Origin: Telmatactis stephensoni
Taxonomy: Eukaryota > Cnidaria > Anthozoa > Actiniaria > Isophelliidae
Assembly (NCBI GenBank): GCA_029948255.1
Contig: JALIZF010001344.1
Location: 124,001 to 188,000, forward strand
Direction: 5' to 3'
Length of the DNA stretch: 64,000 nucleotides
Below are positions 46,740 through 56,218 of the stretch, one piece after another. Positions within the stretch are counted from its first letter, which is position 1. Every line of letters begins with the position of its first letter. Under the pieces are notes generated by a model. It made no database searches. It was not told where the DNA came from and worked only from the letters and a program-made list of their open reading frames with translations. The translations under genes and the position numbers were made by a program.

Positions 46740-47158
46740 ATCATTGTCCATTACATCGTTAACTTCACAAACGTTGTGCAACAGGAAACAACTGTAAAGT
46801 ATTTCTGGATGTGTTCCAATTTCATTTCTATTCTTCTATTTAGTATTTGCCATCAGCCTTTCAGGCTACCAAATGCACACTCTATTGGGTTTCAAGCTGA
46901 CCTCGGTAAATTGTTAAACGTGACTTGTTCATTGGTAGAGTTAGAGTCGAATTCTCTCATAACATATGGCAATAAAGTATATGCAGGGTCTCCAAGCAGT
47001 AGCACAGGAACCTTGTCAAATCCTGGCAGTAGAGACCGGTAAAGAAGAGGGAGTTTGTTTTCTCTCAACAAACAATTTATGTTAGAGTTACTGAAAACTT
47101 TGGCATCGTGTACACTTCCTGGCCAGCAAGAAGGCCAGGTATACTTAAAGTATACCAA
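46740..47158 (-). pseudogene. PIF/Harbinger transposase fragment
   Basis: Minus-strand reading KYTWPSCWPGSVHDAKVFSN, LLGDPAYTLLPYVMREF, then after a stop NPIECAFGSLKG and FVKLTM. WPGSxHDAxVF and GDPAYxLLP are Harbinger hallmarks (DDE_Tnp_4). It is a different lineage from the element at 38182-42402. 5' and 3' parts are missing. Confidence 0.75.
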
Positions 47159-47280
47159 GTATACTTCATTTTGTACGAAAAGTAGTCTTCAGAGTTTTCC
47201 AAAGGCTGTTGTATTGCCTAATTTCATATCGTGAGGGACTGGAGCGAATCCAGACATTTTAGAACAAAGTCCAAAACAAA

Positions 47281-48774
47281 ATGGCGGACGATGTGGCATC
47301 TTTATTTGGTCTGGCTGTTGCTGATTCAAAGTTATCAAAGCAAGAATCAATATCAAAAATTTCCTTTGAAATTATTAAGAAAGATTTAGTAAATAAAAAG
47401 CTAGCGTCTCTAGAAAACGAAGAACTAACCAAATATTGTAATAAACTTCAACTCAAGACGACGGGAACAAAGACTGAACTGGTAGAGCGACTGAAGCCAC
47501 TGAAGGACGAGAATTTATTTCACGAGAGGGTCAAGCAAATTAGCAAATAGTACAAATTTAAGACATCACTATCCAGAGAGAATGTACCTCCACCAACAGC
47601 AGGATGGAAGTTTGATACGTCCTTATTTCCCAAACTAAACGAAGACCAAATCGAGGCCTATTAATCTGCAAAAAGACAAGGGAAAAGAGGGCAGTACAGA
47701 AAAGCTTTGCGAATGTTTCAATCGCGAAGGATGAATACTATTAAAGCTTTAAGAACAGGAAACTCTGAAATATTTATAAAAGCGAGCATAATGAAGAGTT
47801 TTTCATCTGATGTAACCCGCACTGTTACTGTTAAATTTGATGGTAGCATCCCAAAAAAAGCATACTGTGAATGTGCTGTTGGTGCATGTGGACTTTGCTG
47901 CCATGTAATACTAGTTCTCTTGCAGTTGAAGCATCCTACGCAGCATGACAAGTTGATACTGGCATTTACATGTACTCAGAAACTTCAGACTTGGCACAAT
48001 CCAAATAAAACGACAAGGGAGGATAATGCAAAAATCAAGAATGCATCTCACATTCGGTTAAAATACTTCAGAAATGCATGATCGGCCAGAAAGACTCTAA
48101 GGCACAAGAGATAAAAAAATTCAGGATAGCTCAGATGTAGACAAAAACGACTGGTTGTCAAAAGATGTATCAGAAATAAGCTCTAAAGTAGAGTCTAGGT
48201 TAGAGAAAAGTAATAACCATATTTCAAATCACTTCTTTAAAACTTTGAGTAAATACAAACTGATTTTGGATTGTACCATCATCTCTCCTACAAGAATGCT
48301 TATTTCTGCAAGGTTATACAACAGGATCACGACTACACCAATCATAAAATCTATGATGACAAAATTCTTGCTCCAAGATTTCCTGATGGAAAAACTGAGG
48401 ATATATGGCACTCTGTTTTAGATCCAGCTAAAACACAGGAAACCAGATGCATCATGTGAACCCAACTGTATGTTCTCAAAAGAGAAAACAGATGAGCTAA
48501 TGAATTTAATCTCCCATTCACTGCAGAAAGACAATAACTGTAAAGCTACCAATGTGTAAAGATGTTGAAATTTGTGGAAGCAATTATGTCAATGTTATTC
48601 AAGGATCTAAGGAGTGGCTGGCGTGTCATGTTGACATTATCACTGCCAGTAAATTACCGGCATTACTGGGACTCTGTGGCCACAAGGAATTTGACATGTC
48701 ATGGTTTTGTGTCAAGAATAAGCTAGATGAGAGTTTGCAAAAGCCTAAAAAATTTAAGTTAGAAGGCCAACAGG
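47281..48774 (+). pseudogene. SAP-SWIM-YqaJ protein of an ISL2EU-like transposon
   Basis: The ATG at 47281 opens a SAP motif region (SLENEELTKYCNKLQLKTTG then TKTELVERLKP) that stops at 47548. The next open piece includes RGQYRKALRMFQSRRMNTIK and a SWIM zinc finger CECAVGACGLCCHV (CxC...CxH). The last piece (from 48552) starts the YqaJ exonuclease fold with VIQGSKEWLACHVDIITASK. YqaJ nucleases beside a DDE transposase are known from ISL2EU-type elements. At least three stops break the gene, and the Polinton cuts the YqaJ domain right after EGQQ. Confidence 0.7.
48769..48774. other. Polinton target-site duplication, left (AACAGG)
   Basis: AACAGG, identical to 63425-63430. Six-bp duplications are the rule for Polintons. 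Confidence 0.93.
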
Positions 48775-48945
48775 AGTAGCAGGAAAACACCGATTCTACA
48801 TCCGGTACACCCGGTACACCCCTCCCCTCCCCCCCCATACCCCAAGCCCGACAGGGCGACTCCGGTACGTGAGGTACACTCCGGTACGTGGGGTACGATA
48901 AGGGGTATGAGGTACGACCCCTCCCCCTCTAGCCCGGTAGGGCTA
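48775..48945 (+). repeat. Polinton terminal inverted repeat, left
   Basis: About 171 bp nearly identical to the reverse complement of 63251-63424. Differences are one base near the tip and the length of the CCCC tract. Rich in GGTACG/GGTATG words and short hairpins such as TAGCCCGGTAGGGCTA. A partial duplicate of its inner half follows at 48946-49036. Confidence 0.95.
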
Positions 48946-49190
48946 CTCCTCCCCCTCGAGCCCGACAGGGCGACACCGGTAGGTGAGGTACGATAAGGGG
49001 TATGAGGTACGACCCCTTCCCCTCTAGCCCGAAAGGGCTATCCCCCTTTCTGAGGTATGATGGGGTATGAGGGTGGTATAACGGGGTATGAATGGGGTAC
49101 GAGCGTTTCTATTTCGGGACTGGGTATGAGTTTACCTACCCCTTTCTGAGGTATGATGAGGTATAATCGGGGTATGGGGTATATATTATA
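48946..49190. repeat. Extra TIR sub-repeat and GGTATG-rich stretch
   Basis: 48946-49036 repeats the block AGCCCGACAGGGCGA ... GGTACGACCCC ... AGCCCGRNAGGGCTA found just before it. Then GGGGTATGA-type words continue to about 49190. On the right side only a shorter, diverged version exists (63170-63250). Confidence 0.85.
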
Positions 49191-49203
49191 GTACAATAAC
49201 GGT

Positions 49204-49210
49204 TATAAAA
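49204..49210 (+). promoter_or_regulatory. TATA box for the plus-strand Polinton genes
   Basis: TATAAAA 117 bp before the first plus-strand ATG. Confidence 0.45.
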
Positions 49211-49326
49211 CGATCTAATTTGTTACGAAGAAATGTTCTTTTACATTCCTTCTTTGATCTACTGCTGGATACGTAATCATTACGAGGGACCTCTGTGGAC
49301 CATTCTCGAAAGAATTCAATTTGAAG

Positions 49327-49848
49327 ATGATACCAAATATTTCCGTGAAAGACGACAAGTTGACTATAATAACAACCGATGAGGTCGAGGCTGTAGGACG
49401 AATTAAAGTGCGTCTAGTCCTCACCTTCCTGTATGGTGATTTCTGCGTAAGAAAAGTGTATGACCGATTTCACTGCGAAGGTTGTCAAAAAGGCTGGCCC
49501 AGTCAAAACGATCACGAGTGCTTACTACTTAGCGAGGAAGAAATCTTTGAGAGTGGCTATGACAATGTCAAAACAAGAATCAATCTCGAGGTGTTTTGCC
49601 AACTTTGTGAACGATTCACAAAACTGGCAGGCATACCCATGTCATCAGAGTGGGAGACATTCATTAGAAAACTGCCGAAGGCATCAGCACGCACAGTGTT
49701 CTACTTCTGGCAAGACATGGTTCATACATGGGATCAAGAAGAACAGATCATTGTAGACTTTGTCAACATGATGCGTAATACGATACAGAATGAGGGGGAA
49801 TGGGACTTAGACGTTTATCAAAAATTTGTAACTTTTATGAGAGAATGA
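49327..49848 (+). CDS. Polinton zinc-binding protein (Cys/His, 173 aa)
   Basis: The first ATG of this open frame is at 49327. The product is 173 residues and carries HCEGCQKGWPSQNDHEC: C50, C53, H63 and C65 can bind zinc, and the PSQ between the pairs is typical of a small gene found beside the integrase in other Polintons. A second pair (CQLCERF) follows. A role in integration or DNA handling is likely but unproven. The frame is intact, 174 bp ahead of the integrase. Confidence 0.75.
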   Translation: MIPNISVKDDKLTIITTDEVEAVGRIKVRLVLTFLYGDFCVRKVYDRFHCEGCQKGWPSQNDHECLLLSEEEIFESGYDNVKTRINLEVFCQLCERFTKLAGIPMSSEWETFIRKLPKASARTVFYFWQDMVHTWDQEEQIIVDFVNMMRNTIQNEGEWDLDVYQKFVTFMRE

Positions 49849-50022
49849 ATAAAAATAAAGTTTCTCTTGACAGTGAATTAGTATTACGTTTGATTTCAAA
49901 GGGGAAAGACATGGGTTGTTTTAGAACCCTCCCCAATCTGAAATTTGAAAACATTTTTAGACGAATTCGTTGCATTCTCGCGTGTTGTGGGGGTCAAGTC
50001 GTGATTCAGAATTCCCAAATTG

Positions 50023-51075
50023 ATGGAAAACCTCCTGGGAAAACTGTACTACAACCTCAATCAGGGGGGAAGTCTCGGAAGCGTCGATGCCCTTTTTCAT
50101 GCTGCTAAGAAGAAAAACAAAAAGATCACGAAAAAGCAAGTTCGAGAATGGTTAAAGTCCCAACGGGTGTACTCTCTTCACCGACCGGTACAAAAACGGT
50201 TTCGAAGAAATCGGGTCATGGTAGGATCCATAGACTCTGTCTGGGAGCTGGATTTGATTGACCTTCAATCCCTCAAGAAGTACAACAGTAATTATCGCTA
50301 CATCGTGACATGTATCGACGTATTGTCGAAACACGCTTGGGTCATCCCACTCAAAGACAAGACTGGTCCCACCCTGGTTAAAGCCTTTCAACGAATATTA
50401 AAAGAATCGGGCCGAAAACCCCAGAAAATTCACACCGATCGTGGGATCGAGTTCATTAATAAAAACTTTTTGAAAGAAAAGAACATCGGTTTTTATCACA
50501 CGTTCAACGAAACCAAAGCCAGCATCGTAGAACGGTTCAACCGAACCTTAAAACAACGTATGTACCGTTATTTTACTTGGAAAGGAACCCTGAAGTATTT
50601 GGATGTGCTGCCTGAGCTTCTGAAGTCTTACAACAGTAGAAGCATACAGAGAAGCCCGGCCTCAGTGAATAAAAGCAATGAAAAAGATGTGTGGATGACT
50701 CTGTATGGAAACCAAGTTTCTAGAAGACCCTACAAGTTTAAAGTGGGCGATCAAGTTCGTATCTCCAAGTCGAAAGGATTGTTTGAGAAGGGCTATTTAC
50801 CTAACTGGAGTGAAGAAATTTTTACCATCTCCAAGCGTATTCCTAGAAACCCACCTGTCTACAAGTTAAAAGAATACGATGGTGATGAACTCGAAGGAAC
50901 GTTTTACAAGGATGAATTACAAGCCGTTCAGACAAAGGGGGACGATCAAGTGTATAAAATTGAAAAGATTTTAAAAACCCGCAAACGGGGAAAGAAAGTA
51001 GAATATTTTGTAAAGTGGTTGGGCTATCCCGAGAAGTACAACAGCTGGGTCTTGAAAAGTGATATAGAAAAGTAA
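50023..51075 (+). CDS. Polinton integrase with chromodomain
   Basis: 350 residues from the ATG at 50023. An N-terminal helical region is followed by the RNase H-fold core with D77 (WELDLID), D139 (IHTDRGIEF) and E170 (KASIVERFNRTLK). An SH3-like segment (KFKVGDQVRISKSKGLFEKG) follows, then a C-terminal chromodomain (about 310-350: YKIEKILKTR ... YFVKWLGYPEKYNSW) with an aromatic cage Y311, W332, W342. It inserts the linear element DNA and makes the 6-bp duplication; the chromodomain probably steers it to histone-methylated chromatin. The frame is intact and the catalytic triad complete. Confidence 0.95.
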   Translation: MENLLGKLYYNLNQGGSLGSVDALFHAAKKKNKKITKKQVREWLKSQRVYSLHRPVQKRFRRNRVMVGSIDSVWELDLIDLQSLKKYNSNYRYIVTCIDVLSKHAWVIPLKDKTGPTLVKAFQRILKESGRKPQKIHTDRGIEFINKNFLKEKNIGFYHTFNETKASIVERFNRTLKQRMYRYFTWKGTLKYLDVLPELLKSYNSRSIQRSPASVNKSNEKDVWMTLYGNQVSRRPYKFKVGDQVRISKSKGLFEKGYLPNWSEEIFTISKRIPRNPPVYKLKEYDGDELEGTFYKDELQAVQTKGDDQVYKIEKILKTRKRGKKVEYFVKWLGYPEKYNSWVLKSDIEK

Positions 51076-51156
51076 ACATGTAATCCGAGCTCTAGAAATA
51101 AAGTAGAATATAATCGTTGTCGCGTGTCTCGTGTAATCATTTGAATCAAACCCATC

Positions 51157-51849
51157 ATGGAGTCGGGTCAATTTTACATAACGTTGCCCAGCAATAGTTC
51201 TATGACGTTTTTCCCCAACAACACCCTATCAGACTATAAAGTCAAACTCCCATCCCACGTGAATTTGGATGGAACTTGGGAGGTGGGGTTGGCCTCCATT
51301 ACTTTTCCCCACACGTGGTTTACTATACGAAACGAAGATCGACGATTTTATTTCGACGATGGTAGTGGAGCCTTCAACGTCGCCCTCCTTCCCGTGGGAT
51401 ATTACAACTCCATTTCAGAAGTGATTCAAGCCCTGAATAAAACCATAACCGACGAAGGGGTGAAGGGGATGTCTTTTCAACTCAATGCACGATCTCAGAA
51501 AGTGACTGTAATGTTGGCAACGTCACAACGACTCAGCTTTGAAAACAGTCTAGGAATCATCTTAGGATTTGGGAGCAACATTGTGCTTACCAAGACGACC
51601 ACTGCCCCTCACGTGTGTGATTTGAACATTGGTCTACAATCTCTTTTCATCTATCTGAACATCGTAGAGACTCAAGTTGTAGGAGACGTCCTCGCCCCAC
51701 TCCTTCGCATTGTTCCTGCTCAAGCAAAAGAGGGAGAAATTATCACACTCAATTACGACAACCCTCAATACGTTCCTGTAACCACGAAAGATTTTGAAGT
51801 CGTGGAAGTCCTTATAACTGATGACACAGGGAAAAAAAGTGCCATTTGA
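51157..51849 (+). CDS. Polinton minor capsid (penton-type) protein
   Basis: 230 residues from the ATG at 51157. The start (FYITLPSNSSMTFFPNNTLS, DYKVKLPSHVNLDGTWEVGL, ASITFPHTW) is the recognisable opening of the Polinton single jelly-roll protein that fills capsid vertices. The fold is mostly beta, no membrane segment. It lies between integrase and the small virion-like proteins, 5' of the major capsid gene, a common Polinton order. Intact. Confidence 0.85.
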   Translation: MESGQFYITLPSNSSMTFFPNNTLSDYKVKLPSHVNLDGTWEVGLASITFPHTWFTIRNEDRRFYFDDGSGAFNVALLPVGYYNSISEVIQALNKTITDEGVKGMSFQLNARSQKVTVMLATSQRLSFENSLGIILGFGSNIVLTKTTTAPHVCDLNIGLQSLFIYLNIVETQVVGDVLAPLLRIVPAQAKEGEIITLNYDNPQYVPVTTKDFEVVEVLITDDTGKKSAI

Positions 51850-51908
51850 ACGAGGTCGCGTTGTGTTAACATTAAGTTTTAGACGTCGTTCTCCTTACTT
51901 CTAAACCA

Positions 51909-52205
51909 ATGGTACAAAGTGGTGGAAGAATGGCTGTATTTCACGGAGTTCCATTTCAACGTGGATATGGCATCGGCTCGTTTTTCTCGTCACTCGCAAG
52001 AAGAGCCCTCCCCTTTTTACAACAAGGAGCAAAAACTCTGGGTCGAGCTGCCCTCAAGACGGGTTTGAATATTGCCGGAGATGTTTTGACAGGAAAAAAT
52101 GTCGGGGACTCGGCACATTCAAGAGTACGGCAGACAGCCCAAACTTTAAAAGAACAAGCCCTAAACCGTCTCACCTCCAAATGGGCAGTGGTAGAAAAAC
52201 TTTAA
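51909..52205 (+). CDS. Small Polinton virion-like protein (98 aa)
   Basis: ATG at 51909. A glycine-rich start (RGYGIGSFFSSLARRALPFL) leads into an amphipathic helix and QGAKTLGRAALKTGLNIAGD. Similar short proteins sit just upstream of the major capsid gene in other Polintons and recall adenovirus minor core or membrane-active proteins; function inferred only from place and composition. Its last 25 nt overlap the next gene in another frame. Confidence 0.6.
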   Translation: MVQSGGRMAVFHGVPFQRGYGIGSFFSSLARRALPFLQQGAKTLGRAALKTGLNIAGDVLTGKNVGDSAHSRVRQTAQTLKEQALNRLTSKWAVVEKL

Positions 52206-52366
52206 AACGGAAGAAACCTCAGAAAAAACTCACTTCAACTCAGACCAGCAGAGTGAAAAGAACTAAAACGGTTCCACAGAAAAGAAAACAGACAAAAGTA
52301 TCACAAGGTCAAGTTAAAAAATCCAAAGTCACTCATCTTCAAGACATCTTTGACGAGAAAGAGTGA
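52181..52366 (+). CDS. Small basic Polinton protein (61 aa)
   Basis: ATG at 52181. The product is very rich in Lys/Arg/Thr/Gln (SGRKTLKRKKPQKKLTSTQT ...) and ends VTHLQDIFDEKE. It could be a DNA-condensing core protein. It overlaps the 98-aa gene upstream and its stop lies one base before the major capsid ATG, so all three may be read from one transcript or spliced versions. Confidence 0.6.
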   Translation: MGSGRKTLKRKKPQKKLTSTQTSRVKRTKTVPQKRKQTKVSQGQVKKSKVTHLQDIFDEKE

Positions 52367-52367
52367 A

Positions 52368-53699
52368 ATGGCTTTTGTTCATCCACACTCCACCCCGTGT
52401 ACGAAAAGCGAAGTGGATTTGTTTACTGTCCCATCCACCCAAGTGGTAGTCGACAAAGGTTCATGGATTGACCATCAACCCATCTCCACCATATCCCCCT
52501 CCGCCCCCATTGAATTTCAGATTGTGGGGACAGAAAACTATTTAGACCTAGCCAAGACCATGTTGTTTGTTCGATTGAAAGTCACTAAAGCTAACGGAGC
52601 CAACCTCGACGACAAAGAAAAAGTTGGCCCCGTCAACCTGTTTTTACAAAGTTTGTTCAAGCAAGTCGATGTCTACCTCAATGGAATTTTGATCACCCAG
52701 TCTACGGGAACGTACAGCTACAAAAGTTACCTGGAAACCATCCTCAACTATGGTCCAGCAACCAAAAACTCTCAACTCACTGGTGAACTTTACTACAAAG
52801 ACACAGCAGGATCTATGGACGAAACAGATCCCACGTCGGGTGGAACGAATCAAGGACTTCAAACCCGTTATACGTTTACAGAACAGAGTTACATTTGTGA
52901 CATGTGGGGTCCCCTCCATTGTGACATTTTGTTCAGTGAGCGCCTTTTATTGAATCATGTCAATGCCACCTTTAAACTGACACCCAATACACCCGCTTTT
53001 GCTCTGATGTCGGGAACGTCCTCCCCGAACTACAAGATTGTCATCCAAAGTGCTGTGCTTAAAGTACGAGCCATCAAAGTCAGTCCGACTTTACAACTCC
53101 ATCATTTGAATGAACTGAAAAAGGGTGTGAATGCCAAGTACCCCATACGTCGAGTGGACTGTAAGACGTACACCATACCCACTGGGAACCCCTCCCTTCA
53201 CAAAGGAGATTTGTTTAATGGACTCGTCCCCAAACGCGTGGTGGTTGCCATGGTGGATTCCGACGCGTTCAATGGAAGTTACACCAAGAACCCCTACCAC
53301 TTCAAGTTGTACAACACCAGTTCCCTGAAGCTCAGTGTGGATGGAGAGATGATCCCCTTTCAGACCATTAACTTAAAATTGGCACAGGCCAGCGAACGAA
53401 ATTTCATGGAAGCGTATCAAACCCTGTTTTCAGGAACGGGGCGATTGTTCGCAGATTCAGGCATTGATATCGATCGTTCAGAGTACATTCGAGGGTATTC
53501 CATCCTAGCCTTTGATTTAACCCCCGACCTGTGCAGTACGTCCGATCATTTCAACCAGAAACAGAAGGGAAACGTTACTCTTGACATCCAGTTTACCAGA
53601 GGGTTTCCCAACGCCATCAACCTCATCGTGTTTGCAGAATTCGAATCCATTGTGGAAATCGACTATTCAAGGCACGTAACCTTCGATTACTCAGCATGA
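52368..53699 (+). CDS. Polinton major capsid protein (double jelly-roll)
   Basis: 443 residues from the ATG at 52368. It contains the conserved stretch PIEFQIVGTENYLDLAKTML, the GPVNLFLQSLFKQVDVYLNG segment, YKSYLETILNYG, NAKYPIRRVDCKTYTIPTGN, FNGSYTKNPYHFKLYNTSSL and the C-terminal LDIQFTRGFPNAINLIVFAE FESIVEIDYSR region, all typical of Polinton major capsid proteins that build trimeric capsomers. Intact; the stop overlaps the protease start (ATGA). Confidence 0.92.
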   Translation: MAFVHPHSTPCTKSEVDLFTVPSTQVVVDKGSWIDHQPISTISPSAPIEFQIVGTENYLDLAKTMLFVRLKVTKANGANLDDKEKVGPVNLFLQSLFKQVDVYLNGILITQSTGTYSYKSYLETILNYGPATKNSQLTGELYYKDTAGSMDETDPTSGGTNQGLQTRYTFTEQSYICDMWGPLHCDILFSERLLLNHVNATFKLTPNTPAFALMSGTSSPNYKIVIQSAVLKVRAIKVSPTLQLHHLNELKKGVNAKYPIRRVDCKTYTIPTGNPSLHKGDLFNGLVPKRVVVAMVDSDAFNGSYTKNPYHFKLYNTSSLKLSVDGEMIPFQTINLKLAQASERNFMEAYQTLFSGTGRLFADSGIDIDRSEYIRGYSILAFDLTPDLCSTSDHFNQKQKGNVTLDIQFTRGFPNAINLIVFAEFESIVEIDYSRHVTFDYSA

Positions 53700-54157
53700 A
53701 CACAAGCCAACTAGAGGACCTCATCATGAGTGATTCTGTGGCAAAACTGAAGTTTTGTGGGGTGTATGCTGAAAACACACTACCACAGCATGTCAAGACC
53801 TACCCCTGCGGTGTCATCGCCAATACAGACCCCAAGGAACTGCCTGGACAACATTGGGTAGCGTTCTACTTTTCCTCTCCACACGAAGGCGAATTTTTTG
53901 ACAGTTATGGACATCCTCCCCAATTTTACAGTCAACATTTTGTAAACGTTTTGAATCGAAACACTCAAGACTGGACATTTAATCCCAAAGAACTCCAAAG
54001 TGCATGGAGTAGAGTGTGTGGAGAATATTGTATTTTCTATTTGTTACACCGCGCACGTGGTGTGAGCATGAATACGATTGTCAATGTATTTAGTTTGAAT
54101 AAAAAACGCAATGACCATATAGTCAATCACTTTGTAAGACAGTTAACCAGACAATAA
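53696..54157 (+). CDS. Adenain-like cysteine protease
   Basis: 153 residues; the ATG overlaps the major capsid stop. The catalytic set H53 (GQHWVAFYFS), D69 (EFFDSYG), Q101 (oxyanion hole, KELQSAWSRV) and C112 (VCGEYCIFYL) is in the order of adenovirus maturation protease. It should cleave capsid precursors during assembly. Length is short next to adenain (about 200 residues) but normal for Polintons. Intact. Confidence 0.92.
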   Translation: MNTSQLEDLIMSDSVAKLKFCGVYAENTLPQHVKTYPCGVIANTDPKELPGQHWVAFYFSSPHEGEFFDSYGHPPQFYSQHFVNVLNRNTQDWTFNPKELQSAWSRVCGEYCIFYLLHRARGVSMNTIVNVFSLNKKRNDHIVNHFVRQLTRQ

Positions 54158-54202
54158 AGGATTTAAATGTGTTTAATGAGTATTTGTCTCTATGTTTACA
54201 AA

Positions 54203-54991
54203 TTAATAGGAAATCCAGTCCAGTCCCCTTTGTGAGGGAACTTTCAACCTCCGCTTCTGTAAAGCAGGAGAAATGGGTCTTTTTCTGGGTCGAGTAGGGG
54301 GTGTGGGAACCAAAGGTTCACCCAGTGGGGTAGTGGGCACACGTCGGTCTCCTGTCTTGTACAAGGACATCAATCTCCTTCGGTCTTCGTTCCGTATAAA
54401 ATCTTCAGGAGTGTTCAACTGAGCCAAAGCTTTAGTAAAATCATCTCTTCCGGTCGGTGCAAACGTTCGGCGGGATCTCAAAACATCATTGACAAGATCG
54501 GTGATACTCGATCCTCGTATGGGTCTACCCCCCACGGAGACTACGCCTTTATCATCCCATTGTACAACTTCAGGAGATTTCTTCATCCACTGCAACAGTC
54601 CCTCGGCTTGACTTTGAAATCGTTTGGGAACCGTCTTCAATATCTCGGAATCACTAACAGATTTGACTTGGGTTTTCTGTGGTTGGGCTTCCTGTGCTGG
54701 TTGTGGTTGGACTTCCTGCACTAAAGTCGGTTCGACTGTAGAGGTGTGTAATTTGACCGTAGGGATATAACTTTCTCTTTGCTCTTGTAAATTGAGGTAG
54801 CGTTGAAACTGCTGTTCATGAGTTTTCAGTTTGATGTCGTCCGGGAGGCTAGAATCAGACAATGTTTGGTTCATCTGTTGATTGAGTGCACTCATGGATT
54901 TTACGAGAGGAGATGTTTGAATGTCTGCTTTCTGTTGTATCAAATTCATGACTTCCTCAGGAACCAACACCATTCTTTTGTTGTACTTCAT
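54203..54991 (-). CDS. Polinton accessory protein (262 aa)
   Basis: Minus-strand gene starting MVLVPEEV after MKYNKR, with a helical N-terminus (MSALNQQMNQTLSDSSLPDD, FQRYLNLQEQRE), a Gln/Pro-rich linker (QPQPAQEAQPQ) and a C-terminal domain (ITDLVNDVLRSRRTF, LNTPEDFIRNEDRR) ending in a basic Pro-rich tail. Proteins of this shape accompany the ATPase in many Polintons; the function is unknown. The start codon overlaps the stop of the gene upstream by 4 nt. Intact. Confidence 0.7.
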   Translation of the reverse strand: MKYNKRMVLVPEEVMNLIQQKADIQTSPLVKSMSALNQQMNQTLSDSSLPDDIKLKTHEQQFQRYLNLQEQRESYIPTVKLHTSTVEPTLVQEVQPQPAQEAQPQKTQVKSVSDSEILKTVPKRFQSQAEGLLQWMKKSPEVVQWDDKGVVSVGGRPIRGSSITDLVNDVLRSRRTFAPTGRDDFTKALAQLNTPEDFIRNEDRRRLMSLYKTGDRRVPTTPLGEPLVPTPPTRPRKRPISPALQKRRLKVPSQRGLDWISY

Positions 54992-55317
54992 TTCATCAAT
55001 AAACTTCCCAGGGTAGATAAGACAGGGGGAAGAAGAAATGACAAGAAGTTACCACCACTCTGATTCAGTTTCTCTTTCTTCCGCTTGAGGGGCACTTTTT
55101 TATCGGCTAAGGCTCTTAACAGGGATTTGTAACGCCTCAATTTCTTTTTCTGAGTTGTGTTGACTGGTACAACCCCTTGTAACACGTTGAGGGAAATCTC
55201 TGCTAAACACTTGATCAAATCTACGTGACACGTTTGTAAAATAGCCTTTCTCTGTTTTGGACTGGAACGGGCCAAGACACGGAGAAGATCCAAGTTGTGT
55301 TTCATGCGCTGAGACAT
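54988..55317 (-). CDS. Polinton small helical protein (109 aa)
   Basis: First ATG at 55317. Reads LLRVLARSSPKQRKAILQT, then basic KKKLRRYKSLLRALADKKVP, ending with a hydrophobic Gly-rich tail (GGNFLSFLLPPVLSTLGSLL). The tail may contact capsid or membrane. It lies between the ATPase and the 262-aa gene, overlapping the latter (ATGA-type). Widespread in animal Polintons, function unknown. Confidence 0.7.
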   Translation of the reverse strand: MSQRMKHNLDLLRVLARSSPKQRKAILQTCHVDLIKCLAEISLNVLQGVVPVNTTQKKKLRRYKSLLRALADKKVPLKRKKEKLNQSGGNFLSFLLPPVLSTLGSLLMK

Positions 55318-55350
55318 GATCAAATGAGCTACTTTTTCCTGTACAAGGGT

Positions 55351-56187
55351 TTAAATACGTTTTACGTACACCACTTGCTGTTCCTCTGGGAATATCGATG
55401 TTCTCAGTCGCATGTGGTCAAGTGTAGTAGGGTGGAGATCTAACAGCAAGTATCCATAAGGTTGTCTAGTTGCGTCTTGGTAAGCCTCCATCACACGAGG
55501 TACTTCACCTGGAAAGGCTTGTTTGGCTAAGGTAGAGATACCCAAGGAATCGCGAGGATTTTTGAAAGCCACGATGTAGTGGGAATTGAGGGAGATGGTC
55601 CTGGAATGCTTTCCTGGTGGGAAAAGATTTTGAACCAAGTTGAGTACATTGATTCCTCTGTGGTGGGAGCCACGGGTGGCTAACTCCATCATGGCATCTT
55701 TATTGCTGCTTTCTCGCATCAAGTCATCCAACACCAACAGACCAGGAGTTTTCTCAAAGAGGGAGTAGATATCTTCTGGAAAACCTTCAATGAATTGTAG
55801 GTTTGGAATTTCTTGCTCCATGATGAGAAATCTTGGTTGATATTCTCCATAGCAATAGACTATCTTTTGAATGGGTTGGTCAAACATGTCATTCACACAA
55901 CGTAATAACTTTTCTGTCCAGCATGTTTTCCCCGAGGAAGTACATCCATAAAGTATTAAAGACGTCGGACTTTTAAATCGAACATCCATCCTGTTTGAGG
56001 GTTGATTCGAAATTGAATGCTCATTGTATGTAGTAGCGTTGTTATAGTTCACGCGCGCCTGTTCTAACCAGGGCTTCCGTTGCTCAGAACTTAAACCATG
56101 AACGCTTGCTAAATGGTTGGAAAGCTGAACTAAATTTGTTTTGATACACCCGGGAATGGGACAGTCTTTTCGTCTTCGCTGTACCAT
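55351..56187 (-). CDS. FtsK/HerA-type genome-packaging ATPase
   Basis: 278 residues from the ATG at 56187. The N-terminus has a C2H2-like finger (C9, C14, H25, H30). Walker A GCTSSGKT spans 81-88 and Walker B LLVLDDLM about 150-157; the downstream segment GSHHRGINVLNLVQNLFPPG with HYIVAFKNPRDS matches the packaging ATPase family of Polintons and related viruses. It would pump the linear DNA into capsids. First gene of the minus-strand block. Intact. Confidence 0.93.
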   Translation of the reverse strand: MVQRRRKDCPIPGCIKTNLVQLSNHLASVHGLSSEQRKPWLEQARVNYNNATTYNEHSISNQPSNRMDVRFKSPTSLILYGCTSSGKTCWTEKLLRCVNDMFDQPIQKIVYCYGEYQPRFLIMEQEIPNLQFIEGFPEDIYSLFEKTPGLLVLDDLMRESSNKDAMMELATRGSHHRGINVLNLVQNLFPPGKHSRTISLNSHYIVAFKNPRDSLGISTLAKQAFPGEVPRVMEAYQDATRQPYGYLLLDLHPTTLDHMRLRTSIFPEEQQVVYVKRI

Positions 56188-56218
56188 TGTGAATGATCAT
56201 TAGGGAGAATTCATTCAT

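Noticed and set aside
49800..50108. 102-codon frame overlapping the integrase start
   Set aside because: Overlaps the end of the zinc-binding gene and the integrase N-terminus in another frame; no motif.
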